Shown here: piece by piece, positions 1-8,862 of the stretch
Numbering within the stretch: position 1 is the first letter of the stretch
How the letters are laid out: each line of letters starts with the position of its first letter
Assembly (NCBI RefSeq): GCF_003050925.1
Contig: NZ_QAOV01000013.1
Span: 62,001-126,000 of the forward strand
Direction: 5' to 3'
DNA length: 64,000 bases
From: Pseudomonas sp. GV085
Lineage (GTDB): Bacteria; Pseudomonadota; Gammaproteobacteria; Pseudomonadales; Pseudomonadaceae
The notes under the pieces: generated by a model
What the model saw: the letters and a program-made list of their open reading frames with translations, nothing else
Told to the model about the DNA's origin: nothing
The model's database searches: none
Position numbers and translations under genes: made by a program

Positions 1-2201
1 ATCAGCGGCTGCTTGCGATCCATGTAGGTTTCGATGGCTTCCCACATGCGCATCACTTTGCCTTCCGGCTCGACACGGGCCAGCGAACCCTGCTTGACCT
101 TGCCGTTTTCCTGAACCATTTCGTTGAACAGTTTCGGGTTGGCGAAGGTGGCGCGTTGCGCGGTCAGGTGGTCACCACGGTGAGTCGCGTAAGAGTTGAA
201 GTCCTCTTCCGGCAGGCCCATTTTCGCCAGGTATTCGCCGGCGGCGCTGTCGAGCATGATGGCGTTGGATGGCGACAGGTGATCGGTGGTGATGTTGTCC
301 GGCAGTACCGCCAGAGGGCGCATGCCCTTGAGCGGACGAGCGCCGGCCAGCGCGCCTTCCCAGTACGGCGGACGGCGGATGTAGGTGCTCATTTCGCGCC
401 AGTCGTACAGCGGCGCGACTTTCGGGCCGGTGTCTTCGTGGATGGCGAACATCGGGATGTACACCTGGCGGAACTGCTCAGGTTTCACCGAGGCTTTCAC
501 CACCGAGTCGATTTCTTCGTCGCTCGGCCAGATGTCTTTCAGGCGGATTTCCTTGCCATCCACCACGCCCAGAACATCTTTTTCGATGTCGAAACGGATG
601 GTGCCAGCGATGGCATAAGCAACCACCAATGGCGGCGACGCGAGGAACGCCTGCTTGGCGTACGGGTGGATCCGCCCGTCGAAGTTGCGGTTACCGGACA
701 ACACGGCCGTGGCGTACAGGTCGCGGTCGATGATCTCTTGCTGGATCACCGGGTCCAGTGCGCCGGACATGCCGTTGCAGGTGGTGCAGGCGAAAGCCAC
801 GACGCCGAAGCCGAGTTTGTCCAGCTCATCGGTCAGGCCGGCTTCGTCGAGGTACAGCGCGACGGTTTTCGAACCCGGTGCCAGGGACGACTTGACCCAC
901 GGCTTGCGAGTCAGGCCGAGCTTGTTGGCGTTGCGCGCCAGCAGGCCGGCGGCAATCACGTTGCGCGGGTTGCTGGTGTTGGTGCAGCTGGTGATGGCGG
1001 CGATGATCACCGCGCCATCCGGCATTTGACCCGGCACATCGTCCCATTTGCCGGAGATGCCTTTGGCTGCCAGATCCGAAACCGCGACACGAGCGTGCGG
1101 GTTGCTCGGGCCAGCCATGTTGCGCACCACCGAAGACAGGTCGAAGGTCAGGCCGCGCTCGTATTGCGCACCTTTGAGGCTGTCAGCCCACAGGCCGGTC
1201 TGCCTGGCGTAGTTCTCGACCAACTGCACCTGCTCGTCTTCACGGCCGGTGAGTTTGAGGTAGTCGATGGTCTGTTGGTCGATGTAGAACATCGCCGCGG
1301 TGGCGCCGTATTCCGGGGCCATGTTGGAGATGGTCGCGCGGTCGCCGAGGGTCAGCTTTGATGCGCCCTCACCGAAGAATTCCAGCCATGCACCGACCAC
1401 TTTTTGCTTGCGCAGGAACTCGGTCAGCGCCAGCACCATGTCGGTGGCGGTGATGCCCGGTTGCAACTTGCCAGTCAATTCGACGCCAACGCTTTCCGGC
1501 AGACGCATCCACGATGCGCGGCCGAGCATCACGCTTTCGGCTTCGAGACCACCAACACCGATGGCGATCACGCCCAACGCATCGACGTGCGGGGTGTGGC
1601 TGTCGGTGCCGACGCAGGTATCAGGGAAGGCCACGCCGTCTCGCACCTGGATCACCGGAGACATTTTCTCCAGGTTGATCTGGTGCATGATGCCGTTGCC
1701 CGGCGGGATCACGTCGACGTTCTTGAACGCCTTCTTGGTCCAGTTGATGAAGTGGAAACGGTCTTCGTTGCGACGGTCTTCGATGGCGCGGTTCTTCTCG
1801 AACGCCTCTGGATCGAAACCGCCGCGCTCGACGGCCAGGGAGTGGTCGACGATCAGTTGCGTCGGCACCACCGGGTTGACTTGTGCCGGGTCACCGCCCT
1901 GCAGTGCAATGGCGTCACGCAGGCCGGCGAGGTCGACCAGCGCGGTCTGCCCGAGAATGTCGTGGCACACCACGCGGGCCGGGAACCACGGGAAGTCGAG
2001 GTCGCGCCTGCGTTCGATGAATTGCTTCAGGGATTCGGTGAGCGTGGCCGGGTCGCAGCGACGCACAAGGTTTTCCGCCAGCACGCGGGAGGTGTACGGC
2101 AGGGTGTCGTAGGCGCCAGGCTGGATCGCCTCGACCGCTGCGCGGACATCGAAGTAATCCAGGTGGCTGCCGGGCAGCGGTTTACGGAATTCAGTGTTCA
2201 T
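1..2201 (-). CDS. acnD: Fe/S-dependent 2-methylisocitrate dehydratase AcnD (3' end outside window)
   Basis: AcnD dehydrates 2-methylcitrate to 2-methyl-aconitate in the methylcitrate cycle for propionate, with PrpF as isomerase partner. The minus strand reads MNTEFRKPLPGSHLDYFDV from an ATG at 2201 and stays open to the window edge, about 733 of roughly 860 codons. Aconitase-family motifs are visible: GTDSHTPH near 1610, TSCTNTS near 980 and CTTCNGMSG near 785; the last two supply the [4Fe-4S] cysteines. It follows prpC on the same strand, with a REPIN between, which fits the prpB-prpC-acnD order of gamma- and beta-proteobacteria. prpF, and perhaps prpD, would be expected beyond the left edge (inference). 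Confidence 0.93.
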   Translation of the reverse strand, partial: MNTEFRKPLPGSHLDYFDVRAAVEAIQPGAYDTLPYTSRVLAENLVRRCDPATLTESLKQFIERRRDLDFPWFPARVVCHDILGQTALVDLAGLRDAIALQGGDPAQVNPVVPTQLIVDHSLAVERGGFDPEAFEKNRAIEDRRNEDRFHFINWTKKAFKNVDVIPPGNGIMHQINLEKMSPVIQVRDGVAFPDTCVGTDSHTPHVDALGVIAIGVGGLEAESVMLGRASWMRLPESVGVELTGKLQPGITATDMVLALTEFLRKQKVVGAWLEFFGEGASKLTLGDRATISNMAPEYGATAAMFYIDQQTIDYLKLTGREDEQVQLVENYARQTGLWADSLKGAQYERGLTFDLSSVVRNMAGPSNPHARVAVSDLAAKGISGKWDDVPGQMPDGAVIIAAITSCTNTSNPRNVIAAGLLARNANKLGLTRKPWVKSSLAPGSKTVALYLDEAGLTDELDKLGFGVVAFACTTCNGMSGALDPVIQQEIIDRDLYATAVLSGNRNFDGRIHPYAKQAFLASPPLVVAYAIAGTIRFDIEKDVLGVVDGKEIRLKDIWPSDEEIDSVVKASVKPEQFRQVYIPMFAIHEDTGPKVAPLYDWREMSTYIRRPPYWEGALAGARPLKGMRPLAVLPDNITTDHLSPSNAIMLDSAAGEYLAKMGLPEEDFNSYATHRGDHLTAQRATFANPKLFNEMVQENGKVKQGSLARVEPEGKVMRMWEAIETYMDRKQPL

Positions 2202-2270
2202 CGTCAGGACTCGGTCACGGTAGTTACAAAAGGTGGGGCCTGGCACCGGCTTCGAAGCCAATGCAATCCA

Positions 2271-2362
2271 CTGTAGGAGCGAGCCTGCTCGCGATAGCGA
2301 TGTAACTGGTGACATTGATGTTGAATGTCAGTCCGTCATCGCGAGCAGGCTCGCTCCTACAG
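2271..2362. repeat. REPIN between prpC and acnD
   Basis: Two inverted copies of the CTGTAGGAGCGAGCCTGCTC-type REP flank a spacer of about 40 bases. The pair can form a long hairpin inside the prp operon transcript and may lower expression of acnD relative to prpC (inference). Confidence 0.9.
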
Positions 2363-2404
2363 GGATCTGCTTTGAACTCAGATCCCGGTGCCGACCTCCA
2401 CCAT

Positions 2405-3532
2405 TCAGCGTTGTTCGATGGGTACGAACTTGCGCTGTTCAACGCCTACGTACTCGGCGCTTGGACGGATGATGCGGTTGTTGGCACGCTGTTCGTACAC
2501 GTGGGCGGCCCAGCCGGTCAGGCGCGAGCAGACGAAAATCGGCGTGAACAATTTGGTCGGAATGCCCATGAAGTGGTACGCCGAGGCATGGTAGAAGTCG
2601 GCGTTCGGGAACAGTTTCTTCTGCTCCCACATGGTCTTGTCGATGGCTTCGGACACCGGGAACAACACCTTGTCACCCACTTCGTCAGCGAGCTTTTTCG
2701 ACCAGCCCTTGATCACCTCGTTACGCGGATCGTTGTCCTTATAGATCGCGTGGCCGAAGCCCATGATCTTGTCCTTGCGCTCGAGCATGCCGAGGGTGCC
2801 TTTGATCGCGTCTTCCGGCGACGAGAAACGCTCGATCATTTCCATCGCCGCTTCGTTGGCGCCACCGTGCAGCGGGCCGCGCAGCGAGCCGATGGCCGCG
2901 GTGATGCACGAATACAGGTCGGACAGGGTCGACGCGCAAACACGTGCGGTGAAGGTCGAGGCGTTGAACTCGTGCTCCGCGTAGAGAATCAGCGAAACGT
3001 TCATCACCTTGACGTGCAGTTCGCTCGGCTTCTTGCCGTGCAGCAGGTGCAGGAAGTGGCCGCCGATGGACTGCTCGTCGCTCACGCAATCGATGCGCTT
3101 GCCTTCGTGGCTGAAGTGATACCAGTAAGTCATGATCGCCGGGAACGCGGCCAGCAGGCGGTCGGTCTTGTCGTGCTGCTCAGAGAAGTCGTTCTCCGGT
3201 TCCAGGTTGCCGAGGAACGAGCAACCGCTGCGCATAACGTCCATCGGGTGGGCGTCGGCGGGGATGCGTTCCAGCACTTCCTTCAAGGCTTGCGGCAGGT
3301 CACGCAGCTTGCTCAGCTTGTCGATGTAGGCGTTCAGTTGTGCTTTGCTCGGCAGCTCGCCATACAGCAGCAGGTAGGCGACTTCTTCGAACTGTGCGTC
3401 AGCCGCCAGTTCACGAACGTCATAACCACGATAAGTCAGACCGGCACCCGACTGGCCCACGGTGGACAGTGCGGTTTGCCCGGCTACCTGGCCACGGAGC
3501 CCGGCGCCACTGAGTACTTTTGCTTCGGCCAT
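2405..3532 (-). CDS. prpC: 2-methylcitrate synthase
   Basis: It condenses propionyl-CoA with oxaloacetate to 2-methylcitrate, the entry step of the methylcitrate cycle. The 375-residue protein has the citrate synthase fold throughout. Visible active-site segments are HEFNASTF (near 190), GPLHGGANEA (near 220), GFGHAIYKDNDPR (near 258) and the C-terminal NADFYHA with the catalytic Asp. The length fits the short PrpC type, not GltA (about 430). It lies between prpB and acnD, and that context separates it from an ordinary citrate synthase. ATG start at 3532. Confidence 0.96.
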   Translation of the reverse strand: MAEAKVLSGAGLRGQVAGQTALSTVGQSGAGLTYRGYDVRELAADAQFEEVAYLLLYGELPSKAQLNAYIDKLSKLRDLPQALKEVLERIPADAHPMDVMRSGCSFLGNLEPENDFSEQHDKTDRLLAAFPAIMTYWYHFSHEGKRIDCVSDEQSIGGHFLHLLHGKKPSELHVKVMNVSLILYAEHEFNASTFTARVCASTLSDLYSCITAAIGSLRGPLHGGANEAAMEMIERFSSPEDAIKGTLGMLERKDKIMGFGHAIYKDNDPRNEVIKGWSKKLADEVGDKVLFPVSEAIDKTMWEQKKLFPNADFYHASAYHFMGIPTKLFTPIFVCSRLTGWAAHVYEQRANNRIIRPSAEYVGVEQRKFVPIEQR

Positions 3533-3567
3533 TTTTTGTCTCCAATATTCTTTTTGTCAGAGAAACC

Positions 3568-3667
3568 TGTAGGAGCGAGCCTGCTCGCGAAGGTGGATGT
3601 AACACCTCGGTGCATCAGGGACACCACGTAATCGTTGACGTCCATCGCGAGCAGGCTCGCTCCTACA
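3568..3667. repeat. REPIN between prpB and prpC
   Basis: A left arm (TGTAGGAGCGAGCCTGCTCG) and its reverse complement at 3647-3666 surround an unrelated spacer. It is the second REPIN in the prp operon; prpB, prpC and acnD are each separated by one. Confidence 0.9.
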
Positions 3668-3681
3668 TATAAAAGGTTCGA

Positions 3682-4572
3682 TTACTTCTTCGCGGCGAAC
3701 AACGCATCGAGCTTCTGCTCGAAGGTGTGATAGTCGATGCGATCGTAAAGCTCCATGCGGGTCTGCATGGTGTCGATGACGTTTTGTTGAGTGCCGTCGC
3801 GACGGATCGCGGTGTAGACGTTTTCTGCGGCCTTGTTCATGGCACGGAACGCCGACAGCGGGTACAGCACCAGCGATACGTCGGCAGCGGCCAGTTGCTC
3901 GGTGGTGTACAGCGGCGTCGCGCCGAATTCGGTGATGTTGGCCAGGATCGGCGCTTTCACGCGGTTGGCGAACAGCTTGTACATGTCCAGCTCGGTGATG
4001 GCTTCCGGGAACACCATGTCGGCGCCGGCTTCGATGCACGCAGCAGCGCGATCCAGGGCAGACTCCAGGCCTTCCACCGCCAGGGCGTCGGTACGGGCCA
4101 TGATCACGAAGCTGTCATCGGTACGCGCATCGACGGCGGCCTTGATGCGGTCGACCATTTCCTGTTGGGTCACAATCTCTTTATTAGGACGGTGCCCACA
4201 GCGCTTGGCGCCAACCTGGTCTTCGATGTGAATCGCCGCGGCGCCGAACTTGATCATCGACTTGACGGTGCGAGCGACGTTGAACGCCGAGGAACCGAAA
4301 CCGGTATCCACGTCCACCAGCAATGGCAGGTCGCAAACATCGGTGATACGGCGCACGTCGGTCAGCACGTCATCCAGGCCGGTGATGCCCAGGTCAGGCA
4401 CGCCGAGGGAGCCGGCAGCCACCCCGCCACCCGACAGGTAGATCGCCTTGAAACCGGCGCGCTTGGCCAGCAGCGCGTGGTTGGCGTTGATCGCACCGAC
4501 CACTTGCAGTGGGTGTTCGCTGGCGACCGCATCGCGGAAACGCTGGCCTGGTGTGCTCTTGTTCAAACTCAT
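3682..4572 (-). CDS. prpB: 2-methylisocitrate lyase
   Basis: It cleaves 2-methylisocitrate into pyruvate and succinate, the last step of the methylcitrate cycle. At 296 residues it has the normal PrpB length. The ICL/PEPM family is shown by the metal-binding LLVDVDTGFGS segment (near 84-94), IEDQ (116-119) and the catalytic-cysteine motif GAKRCGH (121-127). The end of the GntR regulator gene overlaps its start by a few bases, so both are probably one transcript with the regulator first. Confidence 0.96.
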   Translation of the reverse strand: MSLNKSTPGQRFRDAVASEHPLQVVGAINANHALLAKRAGFKAIYLSGGGVAAGSLGVPDLGITGLDDVLTDVRRITDVCDLPLLVDVDTGFGSSAFNVARTVKSMIKFGAAAIHIEDQVGAKRCGHRPNKEIVTQQEMVDRIKAAVDARTDDSFVIMARTDALAVEGLESALDRAAACIEAGADMVFPEAITELDMYKLFANRVKAPILANITEFGATPLYTTEQLAAADVSLVLYPLSAFRAMNKAAENVYTAIRRDGTQQNVIDTMQTRMELYDRIDYHTFEQKLDALFAAKK

Positions 4573-5288
4573 GACTCACCTCGTTTGGCTGTCGGGTTAG
4601 CGCCGTCCTGATAATGACGGGCGATATTGCGTTTGGAGGCGCCGATGTGACGGCGCATCAACAACTCGGCCAGTTCACCGTCACGGTCGGCGATGGCATC
4701 GAGAATGCGGTGGTGCTCGGCAAATGCCTGGTGCGGGCGATTGGGCGTGGTGGAAAACTGGATGCGGTACATGCGCACCAGTTGATAGAGCTCGCCGCAG
4801 AGCATTTGGGTCAGCGTGCGGTTGCCGCTGCCCTGGATGATTCGGTAATGGAAGTCGAAATCGCCTTCCTGCTGGTAGTAGCCTCTCCCGGCCTGAAACG
4901 CCTCATCGCGCTCGTGGGTTTCCAGGACCCGACGCAGCTCGTCGATTTCATCGAGGCTCATGCGCTCGGCGGCCAGGCGACAAGCCATGCCTTCCAGGGA
5001 TTCGCGGATTTCGTAGAGTTCAATCAGTTCGGCGTGATTGAGCGACACCACCCGAGCGCCGACATGCGGCACACGAACCAACAGGCGCTGGCCTTCCAGA
5101 CGGTGGATGGCCTCGCGCAACGGGCCCCGGCTGATGCCGTAGGTGCGCGCCAGCTCCGGTTCGGAGATTTTGCTGCCCGGCGCAATCTCGCCTTTGACGA
5201 TAGCCGCCTGGATGCGACGGAAGACGTTCTCGGACAGGGTCTCCGTATCGTCTTGCGTTGAAACGGGGGGATCGAGTTGATCCAGCAT
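4569..5288 (-). CDS. GntR-family (FCD) regulator of the prp operon
   Basis: A 239-residue DNA-binding regulator, first gene of the prpB-prpC-acnD transcript and probably its propionate-responsive controller (inference from position). The winged helix covers about residues 20-85 (ELARTYGISRGPLREAIHRL). The FCD ligand domain follows (about 90-215) with the metal-site pattern DFDFHYRI and a later EHHRIL. An upstream in-frame TTG at 5348 was rejected. The ATG at 5288 is preceded by AAGG and gives the normal N-terminus MLDQLDPP. Two matching ATTGTCGACA sites lie just upstream, suggesting autoregulation. In many other bacteria PrpR is instead a sigma-54 activator. Confidence 0.9.
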   Translation of the reverse strand: MLDQLDPPVSTQDDTETLSENVFRRIQAAIVKGEIAPGSKISEPELARTYGISRGPLREAIHRLEGQRLLVRVPHVGARVVSLNHAELIELYEIRESLEGMACRLAAERMSLDEIDELRRVLETHERDEAFQAGRGYYQQEGDFDFHYRIIQGSGNRTLTQMLCGELYQLVRMYRIQFSTTPNRPHQAFAEHHRILDAIADRDGELAELLMRRHIGASKRNIARHYQDGANPTAKRGES

Positions 5289-5373
5289 ATTGTCGACACC
5301 TTGTGAGCCAATGCCGCAAAAACTAACGAATACAGGCGACACAGTCAAAGGTTAAATCGATATTGTCGACAAT
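5289..5373. promoter_or_regulatory. Two candidate GntR operators
   Basis: ATTGTCGACA lies at 5289-5298, directly before the regulator's ATG and beside its ribosome binding site. The perfect palindrome ATTGTCGACAAT lies at 5362-5373. The shared core TTGTCGACA resembles operators of FCD-type GntR proteins. A dimer bound at both sites would block transcription and translation of the prp operon (inference). Confidence 0.6.
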
Positions 5374-5456
5374 CTTCTGATAACCGGCTGCACCATAACG
5401 AAGCAACCCCTCTGTTTATAGCCACCGGCCAGCGCTGGCGCCATCAAACTACCGTG

Positions 5457-5518
5457 CTAGAATGCCGCCCGCATTTGTTTGTCACATCTGCACTGCCTGT
5501 CATGAAAACCTGACAGGC
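5457..5518 (+). promoter_or_regulatory. Candidate -10 box and leader hairpin before rloA2
   Basis: TAGAAT at 5457-5462 could be a sigma-70 -10 box. Downstream, GCCTGTCA (5495-5502) and TGACAGGC (5511-5518) form a perfect 8-bp stem in the predicted 5' leader of the protease gene. No matching -35 box is obvious. Confidence 0.3.
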
Positions 5519-5585
5519 ATACGAGGGAGCTTGCGCAGCGATGCCAGGGCCTTGAATCAAGTCGGACCGCTGCGCACCAGGATTT

Positions 5586-6122
5586 ATGAGACTCAAGCCC
5601 TTCCCTGCCTTCCTTTATTTCCTTTGCCTGCCCGGTTTTACAATGGCCGGGGAAAAGACCCTGTATGGCCTCAATGAGTATGCGTCGCTCAATGGCATTG
5701 ACCTGGAAGTGGCGGCCAAACTCGACACCGGGGCGAAAACCGCGTCCCTGAGTGCGCGGGATATCAAACGTTTCAAACGCAACGGCGAGTCGTGGGTACG
5801 TTTTTATCTGGCCATCGACACCGCCCATTCGCACCCGATCGAACGCCCGCTGGCCCGTGTCAGCAAGATCAAGCGCCGGGCCGGCGACTACGCTCCCGAA
5901 GAAGGCAAAAAGTACACCGCCCGTCCGGTGATCGAACTGGATATCTGCATGGGCTCGGCCCTGCGCAGCATCGAAGTGAACCTGACCGACCGCAGCGCTT
6001 TCCAATACCCGCTACTGATTGGCTCCGAAGCCCTCAAGCGCTTCGATGCACTGGTCGACCCCAGCCTTAAATATGCTGCCGGCAAACCCGCCTGCACCAC
6101 CGACGCTTATACCGCCGAGTAA
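5586..6122 (+). CDS. rloA2: Secreted retropepsin-like aspartic protease (RloA2-like)
   Basis: A predicted periplasmic aspartic protease of the COG4067/DUF785 retropepsin-like family, also annotated as an ATP-dependent zinc protease. The 178-residue protein has an N-terminal hydrophobic signal (about 1-20, ending TMA) and the catalytic motif LDTGAKTASLSA with DTGA at 47-50. A single such motif suggests a homodimer, as in retropepsins. It is the first of three tightly packed genes with a transglutaminase-like membrane protein (5-base gap) and an ATP-grasp ligase. The symbol follows the Pseudomonas osmotolerance naming (Rlo) as I remember it; substrate unknown. Confidence 0.82.
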   Translation: MRLKPFPAFLYFLCLPGFTMAGEKTLYGLNEYASLNGIDLEVAAKLDTGAKTASLSARDIKRFKRNGESWVRFYLAIDTAHSHPIERPLARVSKIKRRAGDYAPEEGKKYTARPVIELDICMGSALRSIEVNLTDRSAFQYPLLIGSEALKRFDALVDPSLKYAAGKPACTTDAYTAE

Positions 6123-6127
6123 TTCAA

Positions 6128-7663
6128 ATGCGCTCTCTTACCCTTCATCTGAAACTGCTGATCGCCATCCTGGTGGTGCTGGGCATTTCAGTTACGGCCT
6201 ATCAGATCTTCGTGCTGGGCATCCCGGTGACCGAAGACGCAACCGACGACCTGTGGAACATCGACGCCAAGGTCGAGTTCGTCGCCAGTGCCAAGGACCC
6301 GGTCAAGATCCAGATGTTCGTGCCACCGCTGAGCCGCGACTTCGTCAGCCTCAACGAGAGCTTCATCTCCAATAACTACGGCGTGGCCGTGAACCGGGTC
6401 GATGGCAACCGCAAGGTCACCTGGTCGGCGCGCCGGGCCAAAGGCAATCAGACGCTGTATTACCGCCTGGTGCTGACCAAGCGTTACTCCGGTGAGAAAG
6501 CCAAGATCAAAGGCCCGACCTTTCGCGACAGCATGACCATCGAAGGTCCGGAAAAAATCGCCGCCGAAGCCCTGCTCGCGCCGATTCGCCAGCACTCGGC
6601 CGACGTCGAAACCTTCGTCGGCGAATCCATCAAGCGGGTCAACAACCTCAACGACGACAACGTGAAGCTGTTGCTGGCCGGTGATCCGTCCACCGCACAC
6701 AAGGCAAAAATCGTCGAGTTGCTGCTGTCCATCGCCCACGTGCCGATCGAGAAGGTCCACACCATCCGTCTGGTGGCCGACCAGCCGCAAATACCGGAAC
6801 TGTGGCTGCGCAGTTTCAATGGCACCGACTGGCTGTACTTCAACCCGGAAACCGGTGAACAGGGCCTGCCGACCGACCGCCTGCTGTGGTGGACCGGCGA
6901 CGAAAACCTGATCACCGTCGACGGCGGCAAGAAAGCCAACGTGACCTTCAGCCTGAACAACAGCGAAATGAACGCCATTCGCCTGGCCAAGCTGACCGAC
7001 GAAAACACCGACGCCAACTTCCTCGAATACTCGCTGTACGGCCTGCCGCTGCAAACCCAGCAGACCTTCATGATCATGGTGATGATCCCGATCGGTGTGC
7101 TGGTGATCCTGATCCTGCGTAACCTGATCGGCATCCAGACCCTGGGGACATTCACCCCGGTGCTGATCGCCCTGGCCTTCCGCGAAACCCAGCTCGGCTT
7201 CGGCATCATGCTGTTTACCATCATCACGGCGCTGGGGCTCTCGCTACGGTCCTACCTCGAACACCTGAAGCTGCAAATGCTGCCGAGGCTGTCGGTGGTG
7301 CTGACCTTTGTGGTGGTGTTGATCGCAGCCATCAGCCTGTTCAGCCACAAACTCGGCCTGGAGCGCGGCTTGTCGGTGGCGCTGTTCCCGATGGTGATCC
7401 TGACCATGACCATCGAACGCCTGTCGATCACCTGGGAAGAACGTGGCGGCGGCCATGCGATGAAAGTGGCCATTGGCACACTGTTCGCCGCGTCCCTGGC
7501 GCACCTGATCATGACCGTGCCGGAACTGGTGTACTTCGTGTTCACCTTCCCGGCGATCCTGCTGATCCTGGTGGGTTTCATGCTCGCCATGGGTCGTTAT
7601 CGCGGTTATCGCCTGACCGAACTGGTGCGTTTCAAGGCTTTCCTGAAAAAGGCTGACGCCTGA
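6128..7663 (+). CDS. rloB: Inactive transglutaminase fused to multi-TM domain (RloB-like)
   Basis: A 511-residue inner-membrane protein. One TM helix lies at about 8-30, followed by a large periplasmic part. A transglutaminase-like segment (about 170-290, with WLRSFNGTDWLYFNPETGEQ) lacks a recognisable Cys-His-Asp triad. About seven C-terminal helices follow from residue 313. This architecture is a known family usually encoded beside a retropepsin and a RimK-like ligase. In Pseudomonas it is annotated as osmotic stress tolerance protein RloB. A substrate-binding or scaffold role in peptide modification is inference. Its stop overlaps the ligase start by one base, so the two are translationally coupled. 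Confidence 0.85.
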   Translation: MRSLTLHLKLLIAILVVLGISVTAYQIFVLGIPVTEDATDDLWNIDAKVEFVASAKDPVKIQMFVPPLSRDFVSLNESFISNNYGVAVNRVDGNRKVTWSARRAKGNQTLYYRLVLTKRYSGEKAKIKGPTFRDSMTIEGPEKIAAEALLAPIRQHSADVETFVGESIKRVNNLNDDNVKLLLAGDPSTAHKAKIVELLLSIAHVPIEKVHTIRLVADQPQIPELWLRSFNGTDWLYFNPETGEQGLPTDRLLWWTGDENLITVDGGKKANVTFSLNNSEMNAIRLAKLTDENTDANFLEYSLYGLPLQTQQTFMIMVMIPIGVLVILILRNLIGIQTLGTFTPVLIALAFRETQLGFGIMLFTIITALGLSLRSYLEHLKLQMLPRLSVVLTFVVVLIAAISLFSHKLGLERGLSVALFPMVILTMTIERLSITWEERGGGHAMKVAIGTLFAASLAHLIMTVPELVYFVFTFPAILLILVGFMLAMGRYRGYRLTELVRFKAFLKKADA

Positions 7664-8649
7664 TGTTCGGCTTCTGGAAGACCTGGAAGGCCCTGGAAGC
7701 CCGGGGCATCATGGGGATCAATCGGCGCAACGCAGACTATGTGCTCAAGTACAACAAGCGCAGCCTGTACCCGATCGTCGATGACAAGATCATCACCAAG
7801 GAGCGCGCCATCGCCGCCGGCATCCATGTGCCCGAGCTGTATGGCGTGATCTCCACCGAGAAGGAAATCGACAATCTCGAAGAGATCATCGGCGGGCGCA
7901 AAGACTTCGTGATCAAACCGGCCCAGGGCGCTGGCGGCGATGGCATCCTGGTCATCGCCGACCGTTTTGAAGGCCGCTATCGCTCGGTGTCCGGCCGAAT
8001 CATCAGCCATGAAGAAATCGAGCATCAGATTTCCAGCATCCTGACCGGCCTGTATTCCCTGGGCGGCCACCGCGACCGGGCGCTGATCGAATACCGCGTG
8101 ATTCCGGACCAGATTTTCAAGAGCATCAGTTACGAAGGCGTGCCGGACATTCGCATCATTGTTTTGATGGGCTACCCGGTGATGGCCATGCTGCGCTTGC
8201 CGACCCGTCAGTCCAACGGCAAGGCCAACCTGCACCAGGGCGCCATCGGCGTCGGTGTGGATCTGGCCACCGGCCTGACCCTGCGCGGCACCTGGCTGAA
8301 CAACATCATCAACAAACACCCGGACACCACCAATGCAGTGGATGGCGTGCAACTGCCCTACTGGGACGGTTTCATGAAACTCGCCGCTGGCTGTCATGAG
8401 TTGTGCGGGTTGGGCTACATCGGTGTCGACATGGTCCTGGACCAGGAAAAAGGCCCGTTGATTCTTGAGCTCAACGCCCGGCCCGGGCTGAATATCCAGA
8501 TTGCCAATGACTGCGGGCTGACGTTGCGTACTCATGCGGTGGAAGCACGACTGGAAGACCTGAAGGCTCGTGGCGTGACCGAATCGGTCAAAGAGCGCGT
8601 GGCGTTTGTGCAGGAGATGTTTGGGCATATTCCTGCGGTTGAGGGTTGA
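7663..8649 (+). CDS. RimK-like ATP-grasp ligase (alpha-L-glutamate ligase-like)
   Basis: A 328-residue ATP-grasp enzyme that probably forms an amide bond between an amino acid and an unknown acceptor. Visible motifs are the nucleotide loop FVIKPAQGAGGDGI (about 83-96), DIRIIVLMG (about 162), ANLHQGAIGVGV (about 189) and the Mg-binding LILELNARPGLNIQIAN (about 267). No signal peptide is seen, so catalysis is cytoplasmic. It is the last gene of the triad and starts at TGATG on the end of rloB. Such ligases have been linked by gene context to peptide tags or small peptides; the product here is not known. Confidence 0.85.
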   Translation: MFGFWKTWKALEARGIMGINRRNADYVLKYNKRSLYPIVDDKIITKERAIAAGIHVPELYGVISTEKEIDNLEEIIGGRKDFVIKPAQGAGGDGILVIADRFEGRYRSVSGRIISHEEIEHQISSILTGLYSLGGHRDRALIEYRVIPDQIFKSISYEGVPDIRIIVLMGYPVMAMLRLPTRQSNGKANLHQGAIGVGVDLATGLTLRGTWLNNIINKHPDTTNAVDGVQLPYWDGFMKLAAGCHELCGLGYIGVDMVLDQEKGPLILELNARPGLNIQIANDCGLTLRTHAVEARLEDLKARGVTESVKERVAFVQEMFGHIPAVEG

Positions 8650-8670
8650 TCCAGATCCGAGTCGCCTCTT

Positions 8671-8736
8671 TCGCGAGCAGGCTCGCTCCCACAAGAACAG
8701 CGCTGAACCCTGTGGGAGCGAGCTTGCTTGCGATGA
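8671..8736. repeat. Pair of REP elements, outward order
   Basis: TCGCGAGCAGGCTCGCTCCC is followed 17 bases later by the inverted copy TGTGGGAGCGAGCTTGCTTG. The order is opposite to most REPINs in the window, giving a short hairpin after the triad that could act as its 3' end. Confidence 0.85.
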
Positions 8737-8862
8737 CTGATTTGTATGCACCCAAAGCCCCCAGCTTTGCTCCAATCTTTCAATTTCCGACATCCCTCTA
8801 GGACCAAATCCTGCAGAGGTCTACAATCGCCACCCCGCCTCAATGGCTGATCTCCCTCGCCC

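Noticed and set aside
5289..5348. Longer GntR protein from TTG at 5348
   Set aside because: TTG start without ribosome binding site; would include the operator as coding sequence.
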